Shown: one piece after another, positions 1 to 14,332 of the stretch
How the letters are laid out: each line of letters begins with the position of its first letter
How positions within the stretch are numbered: the stretch's first letter is position 1
DNA from: Alphaproteobacteria bacterium
GTDB taxonomy: Bacteria; Pseudomonadota; Alphaproteobacteria; ATCC43930; CGMCC-115725
Direction of reading: 5' to 3'
Length of the DNA: 14,417 nt
NCBI GenBank assembly: GCA_005888425.1
Contig: VAZF01000182.1
Coordinates: 1-14,417, forward strand
Position numbers and translations under genes: made by a program
Notes under the pieces: model-generated
The model's database searches: none
What the model was told of the DNA's origin: nothing
The model's input: only the letters and a program-made list of their open reading frames with translations

Positions 1-104
1 ATCTGACTGCGCTCGCAATCGAACCGCCTGGCAGCCTTCCGATCTGTTATTCCCCAAGCAATTTCGAAGGCGTTGCCGGCCGTTCCGGCGCGACGCGGTG
101 AGGG

Positions 105-1766
105 ATGCGCTCGCGATACTGCAGGACCCTGGCGATCGGCTTCGCCTTTCTGATTGGCACCGGCGGCCGGGCGGCCCTGGCGCAGGAGAGCCCGGAGCTG
201 CCGTCCAAAGCCCGGACCGAGGGCGAACCCACGACCGAAGACCAGATCCGGTTCTACAAAGGAAAGGGCCCGGGCCGGGGCAATTCTTATGTCGAGAGAT
301 ATGAAGAAGATTACAGTTATTTGCGGGATCCGGCGCGATCGAGCGACTTTTTCGACCCGCTCAAATTCATTCCCTTGGGCGCCGAAGGTGAGGTCTACCT
401 CACCCTGAACGGCGAGGCGCGGTTTCGCTACGACAATACAGACCACCGCAACTTCGCGATCGCTACCGCGGCAACTCCTGCAAGAACAGCTGGCGGCCGC
501 CCGACGCTCACGCCGGCAACCGAGGTCAGCACCAATCAGCTCTACAAGCAGCGTTACGCGCTCGGCGCCGATCTGCATCTCGGCCCTAATGTTCGCTTCT
601 ACGCCGATCTTTACCATGGGCAGCAGACCGGCCACCGCGTCGGCCCGACAATCCCCGGAAACCAGCGCGACGCACTCGGCTTGGTTAACGGCTTTGGCGA
701 GGTCTACGGCATTCTCGGCGATGCGAAGACTGGCTTCCGCGCCGGGCGCCAGGAAATCTTCTTCGGCAACAATCTGCAGGTGCGCGCCAACGTCTCGACC
801 AACCTGCCCTCGCCAGTGTTCGACGGGTTCCGCGCTTACCGCGATTGGGGCCCTGCCCGGGTCGATGCCTTCGCCTATAACCTCGTACAATTCGTAGACG
901 GCATCCTCCAGGATCGCGACAACCGTCACGTCAATCTATGGGGCGTCTACGGCAGCTACGATCTGCCGAAAGCGGCCCCGCTCGGGCTGGAGGCCGGGAC
1001 CTCCCTCGAGCCGTTCTATTTAGGCTGGCGCGCGAGCCCTTTCGCCGGCGGAAGAGGGGCCGGCATATACAATGATCGCGCGTTGCTGACCGGCGGGCGA
1101 GTCGTCGCCGCGACGGGGGCAGGTTTTATTGCCAGCCAGGATCACCGAGAGACCTTCGGGCTGCGCGCCTACGGCGCGATCGGCGATGCCGACTATGATT
1201 GGCAGGGGGCTTACCAGACCGGCAGCTATGCCGGGCTGCGGGTCGATGCTTTCGCGTTCAATACCGATACCGGCTACACCTTTCATGGTGTGCCGTGGAA
1301 GCCGCGCCTCGGCGTGCATATTGACCGCGCCTCCGGCGGCGCCGACCGCACCGGCGGCACACTGCACACTTATCAGCCGATGTACCCGAACACGCAGTAT
1401 TACGTGCCGAACAACGAATTCGCGCCGACCAATTTTTATGACATCGCACCCCGCATCAGCCTCGCGCCGACCGAAACCGTTACAGCCGAGTACTACTACT
1501 CCTGGCTATGGCGCTATTCCGAGAGCGACGCGATCTATATCGGTGCGCCCTGGCCCGGCGCGCAGGGCCAGAACAATTACGCTGTCACGGCGTTGCTTCC
1601 GGGGCGGTCCATCGGCCGGCAATCCGATTTTCGCGTGACCTGGGCGATAACCCCGCACCTGCTCGCATTGGGTGAGATCGGCATCTTTTATCCCGGAAGC
1701 GCGCTGCGCGCCGCCGGCGGCCGAGTGACGACTTTTCTAGACGCAAATTTGACGTTCAAATTCTGA
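105..1766 (+). CDS. Alginate-export family outer-membrane beta-barrel protein (AlgE-like)
   Basis: 553 codons. The N-terminus is a signal peptide: basic MRSRYCR, a hydrophobic run (residues 8-19), then an ALA|QE cleavage site after residue 26. The mature part is rich in alternating aromatic/hydrophobic stretches and ends LTFKF, with the terminal phenylalanine recognised by the BAM machinery. The block GRQEIFFGNNLQ followed by FDGFRAYRDWG (mid-protein) matches the conserved strand pair of the alginate-export family (Pfam Alginate_exp). By family knowledge these are monomeric outer-membrane barrels that pass polysaccharide or other small anionic substrates; the true substrate here is unknown, since no alginate synthesis gene is in the window. 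The start is forced: an in-frame TGA at 99-101 lies just upstream, and the signal peptide begins at this ATG. The GAGGG before it abuts the start codon, so the ribosome site is poor. It is separated from the ribosomal cluster and is probably its own transcription unit. Confidence 0.85.
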   Translation: MRSRYCRTLAIGFAFLIGTGGRAALAQESPELPSKARTEGEPTTEDQIRFYKGKGPGRGNSYVERYEEDYSYLRDPARSSDFFDPLKFIPLGAEGEVYLTLNGEARFRYDNTDHRNFAIATAATPARTAGGRPTLTPATEVSTNQLYKQRYALGADLHLGPNVRFYADLYHGQQTGHRVGPTIPGNQRDALGLVNGFGEVYGILGDAKTGFRAGRQEIFFGNNLQVRANVSTNLPSPVFDGFRAYRDWGPARVDAFAYNLVQFVDGILQDRDNRHVNLWGVYGSYDLPKAAPLGLEAGTSLEPFYLGWRASPFAGGRGAGIYNDRALLTGGRVVAATGAGFIASQDHRETFGLRAYGAIGDADYDWQGAYQTGSYAGLRVDAFAFNTDTGYTFHGVPWKPRLGVHIDRASGGADRTGGTLHTYQPMYPNTQYYVPNNEFAPTNFYDIAPRISLAPTETVTAEYYYSWLWRYSESDAIYIGAPWPGAQGQNNYAVTALLPGRSIGRQSDFRVTWAITPHLLALGEIGIFYPGSALRAAGGRVTTFLDANLTFKF

Positions 1767-1812
1767 AAGACGCCACGCCGATATGTGGCTCCTGATCCCT
1801 AGCGTATTGTCC

Positions 1813-1830
1813 CGGGCAGTGCGATGCCCG
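1813..1830 (+). terminator. Short hairpin downstream of the AlgE-like gene (weak terminator candidate)
   Basis: CGGGCA (1813-1818) and TGCCCG (1825-1830) form a perfect 6-bp stem with a 6-base loop, 47 bases after the stop codon. No T-run follows, so it is not a standard intrinsic terminator; it could protect a 3' end or be chance. Confidence 0.2.
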
Positions 1831-1838
1831 ATAGGGGG

Positions 1839-1961
1839 ATGAGCGAGGCCGATGCGCGCGCTTATCTCGACACCTTGAGACTTGAGAAAAGAGCGGCCGC
1901 GGCAAGGCTCGACAACGCCTTCCGATCTGCTATAAGCACGCGCCCCGGCAAAGCCGGCTGA
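1839..1961 (+). CDS. Doubtful small ORF, 40 codons, upstream of tRNA-Trp
   Basis: ATG at 1839, TGA at 1959-1961. An in-frame ATG at 1824 would give 45 residues. The product starts MSEADARAYLDTLRLEKRAA and reads as a charged amphipathic helix, with alternating acidic/basic residues and leucines spaced as in a coiled coil, ending in a basic Gly/Pro-rich tail. A run of five G (1834-1838) touches the ATG, too close for a normal ribosome site. The putative tRNA-Trp promoter lies inside its 3' third, which argues against strong coding constraint. ORFs of this size arise by chance in GC-rich DNA. I recognise no family. Confidence 0.17.
   Translation: MSEADARAYLDTLRLEKRAAAARLDNAFRSAISTRPGKAG
1909..1936 (+). 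promoter_or_regulatory. Putative sigma70-type promoter for tRNA-Trp and secE-nusG
   Basis: TCGACA (1909-1914) resembles TTGACA with one change, and TATAAG (1931-1936) resembles TATAAT with one change. The spacer is 16 bases. With the flanking bases this reads CTCGAC...CTATAA, close to the CTTGAC/CTATAT style of alphaproteobacterial housekeeping promoters. Transcription would begin near 1943, giving a leader of about 80 bases before the mature tRNA. It is the best promoter-like match I see between the AlgE-like gene and the tRNA, and it fits where the cluster needs one. Not experimentally supported. Confidence 0.5.
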
Positions 1962-2023
1962 TCCACCGCGAAATCCTTCGGCAGAAAACTCGGGAGCGCG
2001 AGACCCGCGCGGCATTGGGATTT

Positions 2024-2099
2024 AGGAGTGTAGCTCAACTGGTAGAGCACCGGTCTCCAAAACCGGGGGTTGGGGGTTCGAGCCCCTCCACTCCTGCCA
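2024..2099 (+). tRNA. tRNA-Trp, anticodon CCA
   Basis: Full cloverleaf. The acceptor stem AGGAGTG (2024-2030) pairs with CACTCCT (2089-2095). The D stem is GCTC/GAGC (2033-2036/2045-2048). The anticodon stem CCGGT/ACCGG (2050-2054/2062-2066) holds loop CTCCAAA with anticodon CCA at 2057-2059. The T stem GGGGG/CCCTC (2072-2076/2084-2088, one G-U) closes loop TTCGAGC. Discriminator G is at 2096 and the CCA end is encoded (2097-2099). It decodes UGG. Its place just ahead of secE is common in proteobacteria, and the two are probably co-transcribed, with the tRNA cut out by RNase P and 3' nucleases. Confidence 0.97.
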
Positions 2100-2199
2100 T
2101 GCCGAGGCCGCGAGCGGACCGATATGCTGGAAGATCAAGGCGGCAGGGCCATATTTGGCGAGTGCACCGACGAGACGGATGAGACGGAACTGATCTGAG

Positions 2200-2397
2200 A
2201 TGGCCAAGACCAACGCCGCCGAATTCCTGCACCAGGTCCGTCAGGAAATGTCCCGGGTCACCTGGCCGACCCGCAAGGAGACGCTGGTGACGACGGGGAT
2301 GGTGTTCGTGATGGTGTTCATCGCGGCGGCGTTCTTCTTCTTCGTCGATCAGATGTTGTCCTATGGCGTGCGGTTCCTCTTCGGGCTGAGCCAGTAG
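2200..2397 (+). CDS. secE: Preprotein translocase subunit SecE
   Basis: 65 residues, the short single-span form of SecE usual outside enterobacteria. The cytoplasmic N-terminal amphipathic helix carries the family signature EMSRVTWPTRKET (about residues 16-28). It is followed by one transmembrane segment (about 31-51, MVFVMVFIAAAFFFFV). SecE clamps SecY in the inner-membrane SecYEG channel and is essential. The start is supported by homology. A region upstream (2183-2195, with GGA and TGATC) complements the 16S 3' end only partly. A 24-codon ORF (2124-2198) stops one base before this ATG, so translational coupling is possible. nusG follows after 15 bases, the standard secE-nusG pair. Confidence 0.96.
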   Translation: MAKTNAAEFLHQVRQEMSRVTWPTRKETLVTTGMVFVMVFIAAAFFFFVDQMLSYGVRFLFGLSQ

Positions 2398-2412
2398 GTC
2401 TGGAGCTGCGAA

Positions 2413-2943
2413 ATGGCGAGCCACTGGTACGTAATCCACGTCTATTCCGGATTTGAGAAGAAGGTCGCGACTGCGATCCGCGAGCAGGCCGAGCAGAAGG
2501 GCCTCGCCGAACGCTTTGAGGAAATCCTCGTCCCGACCGAGGAGGTCGTCGAGGTCAAGCGCGGCGCCAAGGTCAGCTCGGAGCGCAAGTTCTTCCCGGG
2601 TTACGTGCTGATCAAGATGGATCTCGACGACCAGACATGGCATCTCGTCAAAAACACCGCCAAGGTTACTGGCTTCCTCGGCGGCCGCGGCCGTCCATCG
2701 CCGATCAGCGAGGCGGAGGCCACCCGCATCATGCGCCAGGTGCAAGAGGGGATCGAACGGCCAAAACCATCGATTACCTTCGAGATCGGCGAACAGGTGC
2801 GGGTCGCCGACGGGCCGTTCACCTCCTTCAACGGCGTCGTGGAAGAGGTCGACGAGGAGAAATCGCGGATCAAGGTTGCCGTGTCGATCTTTGGCCGCGC
2901 GACGCCGGTCGAGCTGGAATATTCGCAAGTCGAGAAGGTATAG
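2413..2943 (+). CDS. nusG: Transcription termination/antitermination factor NusG
   Basis: 176 residues, full length for the family. The N-terminal NGN domain begins HWYVIHVYSGFEKKV and includes the FFPGYVLIKM strand and the loop around WHLVKNTAKVTGFLGG. The C-terminal KOW domain (about residues 123-176) carries VRVADGPFTSFNGVVEEVD and ends VELEYSQVEKV. By family knowledge the NGN domain binds the beta' clamp helices of RNA polymerase (rpoC lies downstream here), while the KOW domain binds Rho or ribosomal protein S10. GGAG at 2402-2405 is 7 bases before the ATG. rplK starts 30 bases after the stop. Confidence 0.97.
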   Translation: MASHWYVIHVYSGFEKKVATAIREQAEQKGLAERFEEILVPTEEVVEVKRGAKVSSERKFFPGYVLIKMDLDDQTWHLVKNTAKVTGFLGGRGRPSPISEAEATRIMRQVQEGIERPKPSITFEIGEQVRVADGPFTSFNGVVEEVDEEKSRIKVAVSIFGRATPVELEYSQVEKV

Positions 2944-2944
2944 A

Positions 2945-2959
2945 GCCGGTTTCGCCGGC
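2945..2959 (+). promoter_or_regulatory. Small stem-loop between nusG and rplK
   Basis: GCCGG (2945-2949) pairs with CCGGC (2955-2959) around TTTCG, two bases after the nusG stop and just before the rplK ribosome site GAGGGG (2961-2966). In E. coli, L1 represses translation of rplK-rplA by binding near here; I cannot see a clear mimic of the 23S L1 site, so a role is only a guess. Confidence 0.25.
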
Positions 2960-2973
2960 CGAGGGGCAAGCTC

Positions 2974-3405
2974 ATGGCAAAAAAAGTCGTCGGCATGATC
3001 AAATTGCAAGTGCCGGCCGGAAAGGCGAACCCGTCACCGCCGATCGGGCCGGCATTGGGTCAGCGCGGACTCAACATCATGGAGTTCTGCAAGGCGTTCA
3101 ACGCACAGACCCAGAACCTCGAACCCGGCATGCCGATCCCGGTCGTGATCACCGCCTATGGCGATCGCAGCTTCACCTTTGTGACCAAGACGCCGCCGGC
3201 AAGCTACTTTCTCAAAAAAGCGGCGGGAATCGAGAAAGGCTCGCAGACGACCGGCAAGGGCGACATGGTCGGGCGGGTCACGATGGCGCAGATCCGCGAC
3301 ATCGCGGAAAAGAAGATGCCGGATCTCAATGCAAACGACCTCGATGCGGCGTGCCAGATGGTAATCGGCTCGGCGCGGTCGATGGGCCTTGAAGTTATCG
3401 AATAG
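2974..3405 (+). CDS. rplK: 50S ribosomal protein L11
   Basis: 143 residues, normal length. The N-terminal domain (about 1-70) has the highly conserved PAGKANPSPPIGPALGQRGL and NIMEFCKAFN segments, including the proline-rich part bound by thiostrepton-type antibiotics. The C-terminal rRNA-binding domain (about 75-143) has TPPASYFLKKAAG, then KGDMVGRVTMAQIRDIAEKK and a closing helix with DAACQMVIGSARSMGL. L11 forms the base of the GTPase-associated centre with L10 and is needed for RelA activation in bacteria that have it. GAGGGG (2961-2966) is the ribosome site. rplA follows after 14 bases, the usual L11-L1 pair. Confidence 0.98.
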   Translation: MAKKVVGMIKLQVPAGKANPSPPIGPALGQRGLNIMEFCKAFNAQTQNLEPGMPIPVVITAYGDRSFTFVTKTPPASYFLKKAAGIEKGSQTTGKGDMVGRVTMAQIRDIAEKKMPDLNANDLDAACQMVIGSARSMGLEVIE

Positions 3406-3419
3406 CGGCGGAGGGAAGC

Positions 3420-4130
3420 ATGGCCAAAACCGGCAAACGCCTCAAAAAGGCCTATGAAGGGCTCGATCCGGCAGCCCCGCCGGTGAAGCTCGAGGAGGCG
3501 GTTAAGCAGATCAAGTCGCGGTCCGCAGCGAAATTCGACGAGACCGTCGAGATCGCGATGAACCTGAACCTCGACCCGCGCAAACCCGATCAGAACCTGC
3601 GCGGTACGGTCATGCTGCCGCACGGCACCGGCAAGAGTGTGCGGGTTGCGGTGTTTGCTCGCGGCGACCGCGCCAAGGAGGCGGAAGCCGCGGGCGCCGA
3701 CATCGTCGGCGCGGAAGACTTGGCCGAAAAGGTGCAGGCCGGCCAAATCGATTTCGACCGGGCCATCGCGACGCCGGACATGATGGCGGTGGTCGGCCGG
3801 CTCGGGAAGATCTTGGGGCCGCGCGGGCTGATGCCGAACCCGCGTCTCGGCACGGTCACGCAGAACGTGACCGAGGCCGTCCAGGCGGTCAAAGGCGGCC
3901 AGGTCGAGTTCCGCGCCGAGAAGGCCGGGATCGTCCATGCCGGTGTAGGCAAAGCGAGCTTTACGGAGGACGCGCTCGTCGATAATGTGCGCGCCTTTGT
4001 CAGCGCGATCACTCGGGGCAAGCCGAGCGGCGTCAAGGGCACCTACATCAAGCGGGTGAGCCTGACCTCGACAATGGGGCCATCGGTCAAGGTCGATATC
4101 GGCGGCCTCGCCGAGGAGCCGCGGGCCTAG
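3420..4130 (+). CDS. rplA: 50S ribosomal protein L1
   Basis: 236 residues, normal length. The opening GKRLKKAYEGLD and the domain-I block TVEIAMNLNLDPRKPDQNLRG are typical. The family signature GKILGPRGLMPNPRLGTVT sits at about residues 129-147, and VEFRAEKAGIVHAGVGKASF follows. L1 binds helices H76-H78 of 23S rRNA, forms the mobile L1 stalk at the E site, and in many bacteria represses its own operon. A strong ribosome site GGAGGGAAG (3410-3418) precedes the ATG. The gene ends at 4130, with a 135-base structured spacer before rplJ. Confidence 0.98.
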   Translation: MAKTGKRLKKAYEGLDPAAPPVKLEEAVKQIKSRSAAKFDETVEIAMNLNLDPRKPDQNLRGTVMLPHGTGKSVRVAVFARGDRAKEAEAAGADIVGAEDLAEKVQAGQIDFDRAIATPDMMAVVGRLGKILGPRGLMPNPRLGTVTQNVTEAVQAVKGGQVEFRAEKAGIVHAGVGKASFTEDALVDNVRAFVSAITRGKPSGVKGTYIKRVSLTSTMGPSVKVDIGGLAEEPRA

Positions 4131-4137
4131 CTCGAAA

Positions 4138-4249
4138 CCCGCGCCGGCGGCCTCGGCCGTCAGCGCGGCGGGTATTGTTTCTTTGGACCGGCGCCAGGGC
4201 TAGCGAGCCTGGCGGTGCCTAGTGTTCCCGACGCCCCGAGCGGCGCCGG
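4138..4249 (+). promoter_or_regulatory. Structured rplJL leader (L10-leader candidate)
   Basis: The spacer between rplA and rplJ holds three possible helices. First, a long hairpin has outer CCGCGC/GCGCGG (4139-4144/4163-4168) and inner GGCGGCC/GGCCGTC (4146-4152/4155-4161), followed by a T-rich stretch (4173-4184). Second, CGCCAGG (4192-4198) pairs with CCTGGCG (4208-4214). Third, CCGGCGCC (4188-4195) is the exact reverse complement of GGCGCCGG (4242-4249), ending 5 bases before the ribosome site GGAG (4255-4258). The second and third share bases, so they exclude each other. In E. coli the L10-L12 complex binds the rplJ leader to repress translation; placement fits, but I do not recognise the specific L10 consensus. 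A promoter or terminator function is also possible. Confidence 0.45.
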
Positions 4250-4265
4250 AGTTCGGAGACGGTAG

Positions 4266-4781
4266 GTGGATCGAACCCAGAAGCAGCAGATCGCCACGGC
4301 GCTGCACGATGATCTCGCCGAGACGGTTTGCGTCGTCGTGACGCACCAGACCGGGCTCACGGTCGATGAGGTCACGCAATTGCGGCGGCAGATGCGCAAT
4401 GCCGGGGCGCGCTATCGCGTGACCAAGAACCGGCTGGTGCGGCGGGCCTTGGAGGGGACGCCGTTCGCGAACCTCGCGCCCTTGTTCACCGGCCCGACCG
4501 CGATCGCCTTCTCGCGCGACCCCGTCGCGGCGGCCAAGGCGGCGGTCGAATATGCCAACCGTAACAACAAGCTGACCGTCATTGGCGGCGGCCTGTCGGG
4601 CCAGGCTCTGGATGCCGCCGCGATCAAGGCGCTGGCGAGCCTGCCGTCCCTCGACGAGCTGCGGAGCAAGCTCATCGGCCTCCTCAACGCGCCGGCCACC
4701 AAGTTGGCGACCCTGTTGCAGACCCCGGCAGGACAGCTCGCCCGCGTCGTGGCGGCATATGCCGAAAAGAGCGGCGAATAG
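4266..4781 (+). CDS. rplJ: 50S ribosomal protein L10
   Basis: 171 residues with a GTG start (4266-4268). The start is chosen because the product then begins MDRTQKQQIATALHDDL, matching the family opening, and GGAG (4255-4258) lies 7 bases upstream; no ATG is suitably placed. The rRNA-binding N-terminal domain includes VTQLRRQMRNAGARYRVTKN and RRALEGTPFANLAPLFTGPT (about residues 38-78). The C-terminal helix (about 135-171), where L7/L12 dimers dock, includes LIGLLNAPATKLATLLQTPA. L10 anchors L7/L12 on the ribosome and in well-studied bacteria represses its own operon. rplL begins 67 bases later. Confidence 0.97.
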   Translation: MDRTQKQQIATALHDDLAETVCVVVTHQTGLTVDEVTQLRRQMRNAGARYRVTKNRLVRRALEGTPFANLAPLFTGPTAIAFSRDPVAAAKAAVEYANRNNKLTVIGGGLSGQALDAAAIKALASLPSLDELRSKLIGLLNAPATKLATLLQTPAGQLARVVAAYAEKSGE

Positions 4782-4848
4782 CCGCGAAGCAGTTGAATTT
4801 GAAGGGAATTGCCCGTAAAGGGTGACTCAAGCGGAAGCGGAGTACGAA

Positions 4849-5226
4849 ATGCCTGATCTGACAAGACTCGTCGATGATCTATCGGCCTTGACCGTCATCG
4901 AGGCGGCGGAGCTGGCCAAGATGCTCGAAGAGAAGTGGGGCGTCTCGGCGGCGGCCCCGGTCGCGGTGGCGGCAGCTGGCGGCGGCGCGGCGCCGGCCGA
5001 GGCAGCAGCGGAAAAGACCGAATTCGATGTCATCCTGGCCGCGATCGGTGAGAAAAAGGTCAACGTGATCAAGGAAGTACGCGCCATCACAAGCCTCGGT
5101 CTGAAAGAGGCCAAGGATCTTGTCGAAGCGGCCCCCAAGCCGGTCAAGGAGGGGGTCAACAAAGAAGAGGCAGCAAAAATTAAGAAGCAGCTTGAAGATG
5201 CGGGTGCGACTGTCGAAATAAGGTAG
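4849..5226 (+). CDS. rplL: 50S ribosomal protein L7/L12
   Basis: 125 residues from ATG 4849. An in-frame GTG at 4822 would add 9 residues (MTQAEAEYE) but I reject it: the family begins M-x-D-L, as in MPDLTRLVDDLSALTVIEAA, and GGAG (4839-4842) is 6 bases before the ATG. The N-terminal dimerisation/L10-binding domain includes ELAKMLEEKWGVSAAAP. An Ala/Gly/Pro-rich flexible hinge follows (about residues 34-56). The C-terminal domain binds elongation factors and has FDVILAAIGEKKVNVIKEVR and LGLKEAKDLVEAAPKPVKEG. Multiple dimers form the ribosome stalk that recruits GTPase factors. Multi-copy stoichiometry explains why regulation after rplL, before rpoB, is expected. Confidence 0.98.
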   Translation: MPDLTRLVDDLSALTVIEAAELAKMLEEKWGVSAAAPVAVAAAGGGAAPAEAAAEKTEFDVILAAIGEKKVNVIKEVRAITSLGLKEAKDLVEAAPKPVKEGVNKEEAAKIKKQLEDAGATVEIR

Positions 5227-5247
5227 GTCCGCCACGACCTTCGACAG

Positions 5248-5277
5248 AGCGCAGCGGCGCCCGGTAGGCGCCGCGCT
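5248..5277 (+). promoter_or_regulatory. Stem-loop 1 in rplL-rpoB spacer
   Basis: GCGGCGCC (5254-5261) pairs perfectly with GGCGCCGC (5267-5274) around CGGTA, extended by AGC/GCT (5248-5250/5275-5277) past a 3-base bulge. It starts 22 bases after the rplL stop. No T-run follows, so it is more likely a processing or RNA-stabilising element than a full terminator. In E. coli this spacer holds a partial terminator and an RNase III site. Confidence 0.5.
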
Positions 5278-5295
5278 GAAAATTGAGATTGTCGA

Positions 5296-5326
5296 ACCGG
5301 GGCGCGAGGGTACTCGCGCGCCCGGT
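5296..5326 (+). promoter_or_regulatory. Stem-loop 2 in rplL-rpoB spacer (attenuator candidate)
   Basis: ACCGGG-GCGCGAG (5296-5308) pairs with CTCGCGC-G-CCCGGT (5313-5326): 13 base pairs, one bulged G (5320) and loop GGTA. It is followed by a modestly T-rich stretch, TCTTTCGCGTCTTCT. It is the strongest hairpin of the spacer and a reasonable attenuator that would lower rpoBC relative to rplJL, though the U-tract is broken. Confidence 0.5.
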
Positions 5327-5416
5327 CTTTCGCGTCTTCTGTACCGAGCCCGCCCGCCGCGTTGCGGGGACGGTGCTCCCGGCCGCCAGCGGCGGCGTGA
5401 CGGCGACCAAGGATCT

Positions 5417-5448
5417 GGACCGCGCCCCGGGTGGGAATTGCGCGGTCC
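5417..5448 (+). promoter_or_regulatory. Stem-loop next to the rpoB ribosome site
   Basis: GGACCGCG (5417-5424) is the exact reverse complement of CGCGGTCC (5441-5448), a perfect 8-bp stem with a 16-base loop. It ends 5 bases before the GAGGG ribosome site (5454-5458) of rpoB. A structure here could tune initiation on rpoB mRNA; beta/beta' translational autoregulation is known in E. coli, but a link is inference. Confidence 0.4.
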
Positions 5449-5464
5449 GCAGCGAGGGATATAA

Positions 5465-9634
<4,170 letters not shown>

Positions 9635-9668
9635 TGGCCTGTATCCGGCTGCAATTACACGGTTAACA

Positions 9669-9685
9669 GGGCGGCGGAGCCGCCC
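9669..9685 (+). promoter_or_regulatory. Stem-loop 1 in rpoB-rpoC spacer
   Basis: GGGCGGC (9669-9675) pairs perfectly with GCCGCCC (9679-9685) around GGA, 34 bases after the rpoB stop. No T-run follows, so a terminator is unlikely; it may shield the rpoB 3' end from exonucleases. Confidence 0.4.
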
Positions 9686-9690
9686 CGTCG

Positions 9691-9719
9691 CCGGGCTCGC
9701 GCGTGCATAGCGAGCTCGG
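9691..9719 (+). promoter_or_regulatory. Stem-loop 2 in rpoB-rpoC spacer
   Basis: CCGGGCTCGC (9691-9700) pairs with GCGAGCTCGG (9710-9719), 10 bp with one G-U, around the 9-base loop GCGTGCATA. It lies five bases after stem-loop 1, so the two could stack. It could act as an RNase or processing site between rpoB and rpoC. Confidence 0.45.
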
Positions 9720-9730
9720 AGAACGGTTGT

Positions 9731-9746
9731 TCGAGAGGGGTCCTCG

Positions 9747-9747
<1 letters not shown>
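9731..9747 (+). promoter_or_regulatory. rpoC ribosome site displayed in a small hairpin loop
   Basis: TCGAG (9731-9735) pairs with CTCGA (9743-9747), placing the ribosome site AGGGG (9736-9740) in a 7-base loop and the A of the start ATG in the last pair. The stem is short, so any effect on initiation is modest. Confidence 0.3.
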
Positions 9748-14300
<4,553 letters not shown>

Positions 14301-14304
14301 TACG

Positions 14305-14332
14305 GCAGGGGAAGGGTCCACCCCTCCCCCGC
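14305..14332 (+). terminator. Possible weak terminator after rpoC
   Basis: GGGG-A-A-GGG (14308-14316) can pair with CCC-C-T-CCCC (14321-14329) around TCCA with one A-C mismatch, extended by GC/GC (14305-14306/14331-14332) across an A-C mismatch. A TTTTT run is at 14346-14350, about 13 bases past the stem, too far for a textbook terminator. It may give partial termination before the next genes (rpsL-rpsG in most relatives), which lie outside the window. Confidence 0.3.

Noticed and set aside
36..1929. CTTCCGATCT at 36-45 and 1920-1929, identical to the end of a common sequencing adapter
   Set aside because: The second copy sits inside a continuous promoter region with sensible flanks, and no other adapter sequence is attached; contamination is not needed to explain it.
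2035..3009. 324-codon - strand frame across tRNA-Trp, secE and nusG
   Set aside because: It runs through a certain tRNA and two certain genes, and its translation is a charged shadow-type sequence.
4822..4848. GTG at 4822 as the rplL start
   Set aside because: It would add MTQAEAEYE, not found in L7/L12; ATG 4849 has a better ribosome site and the family's N-terminus.
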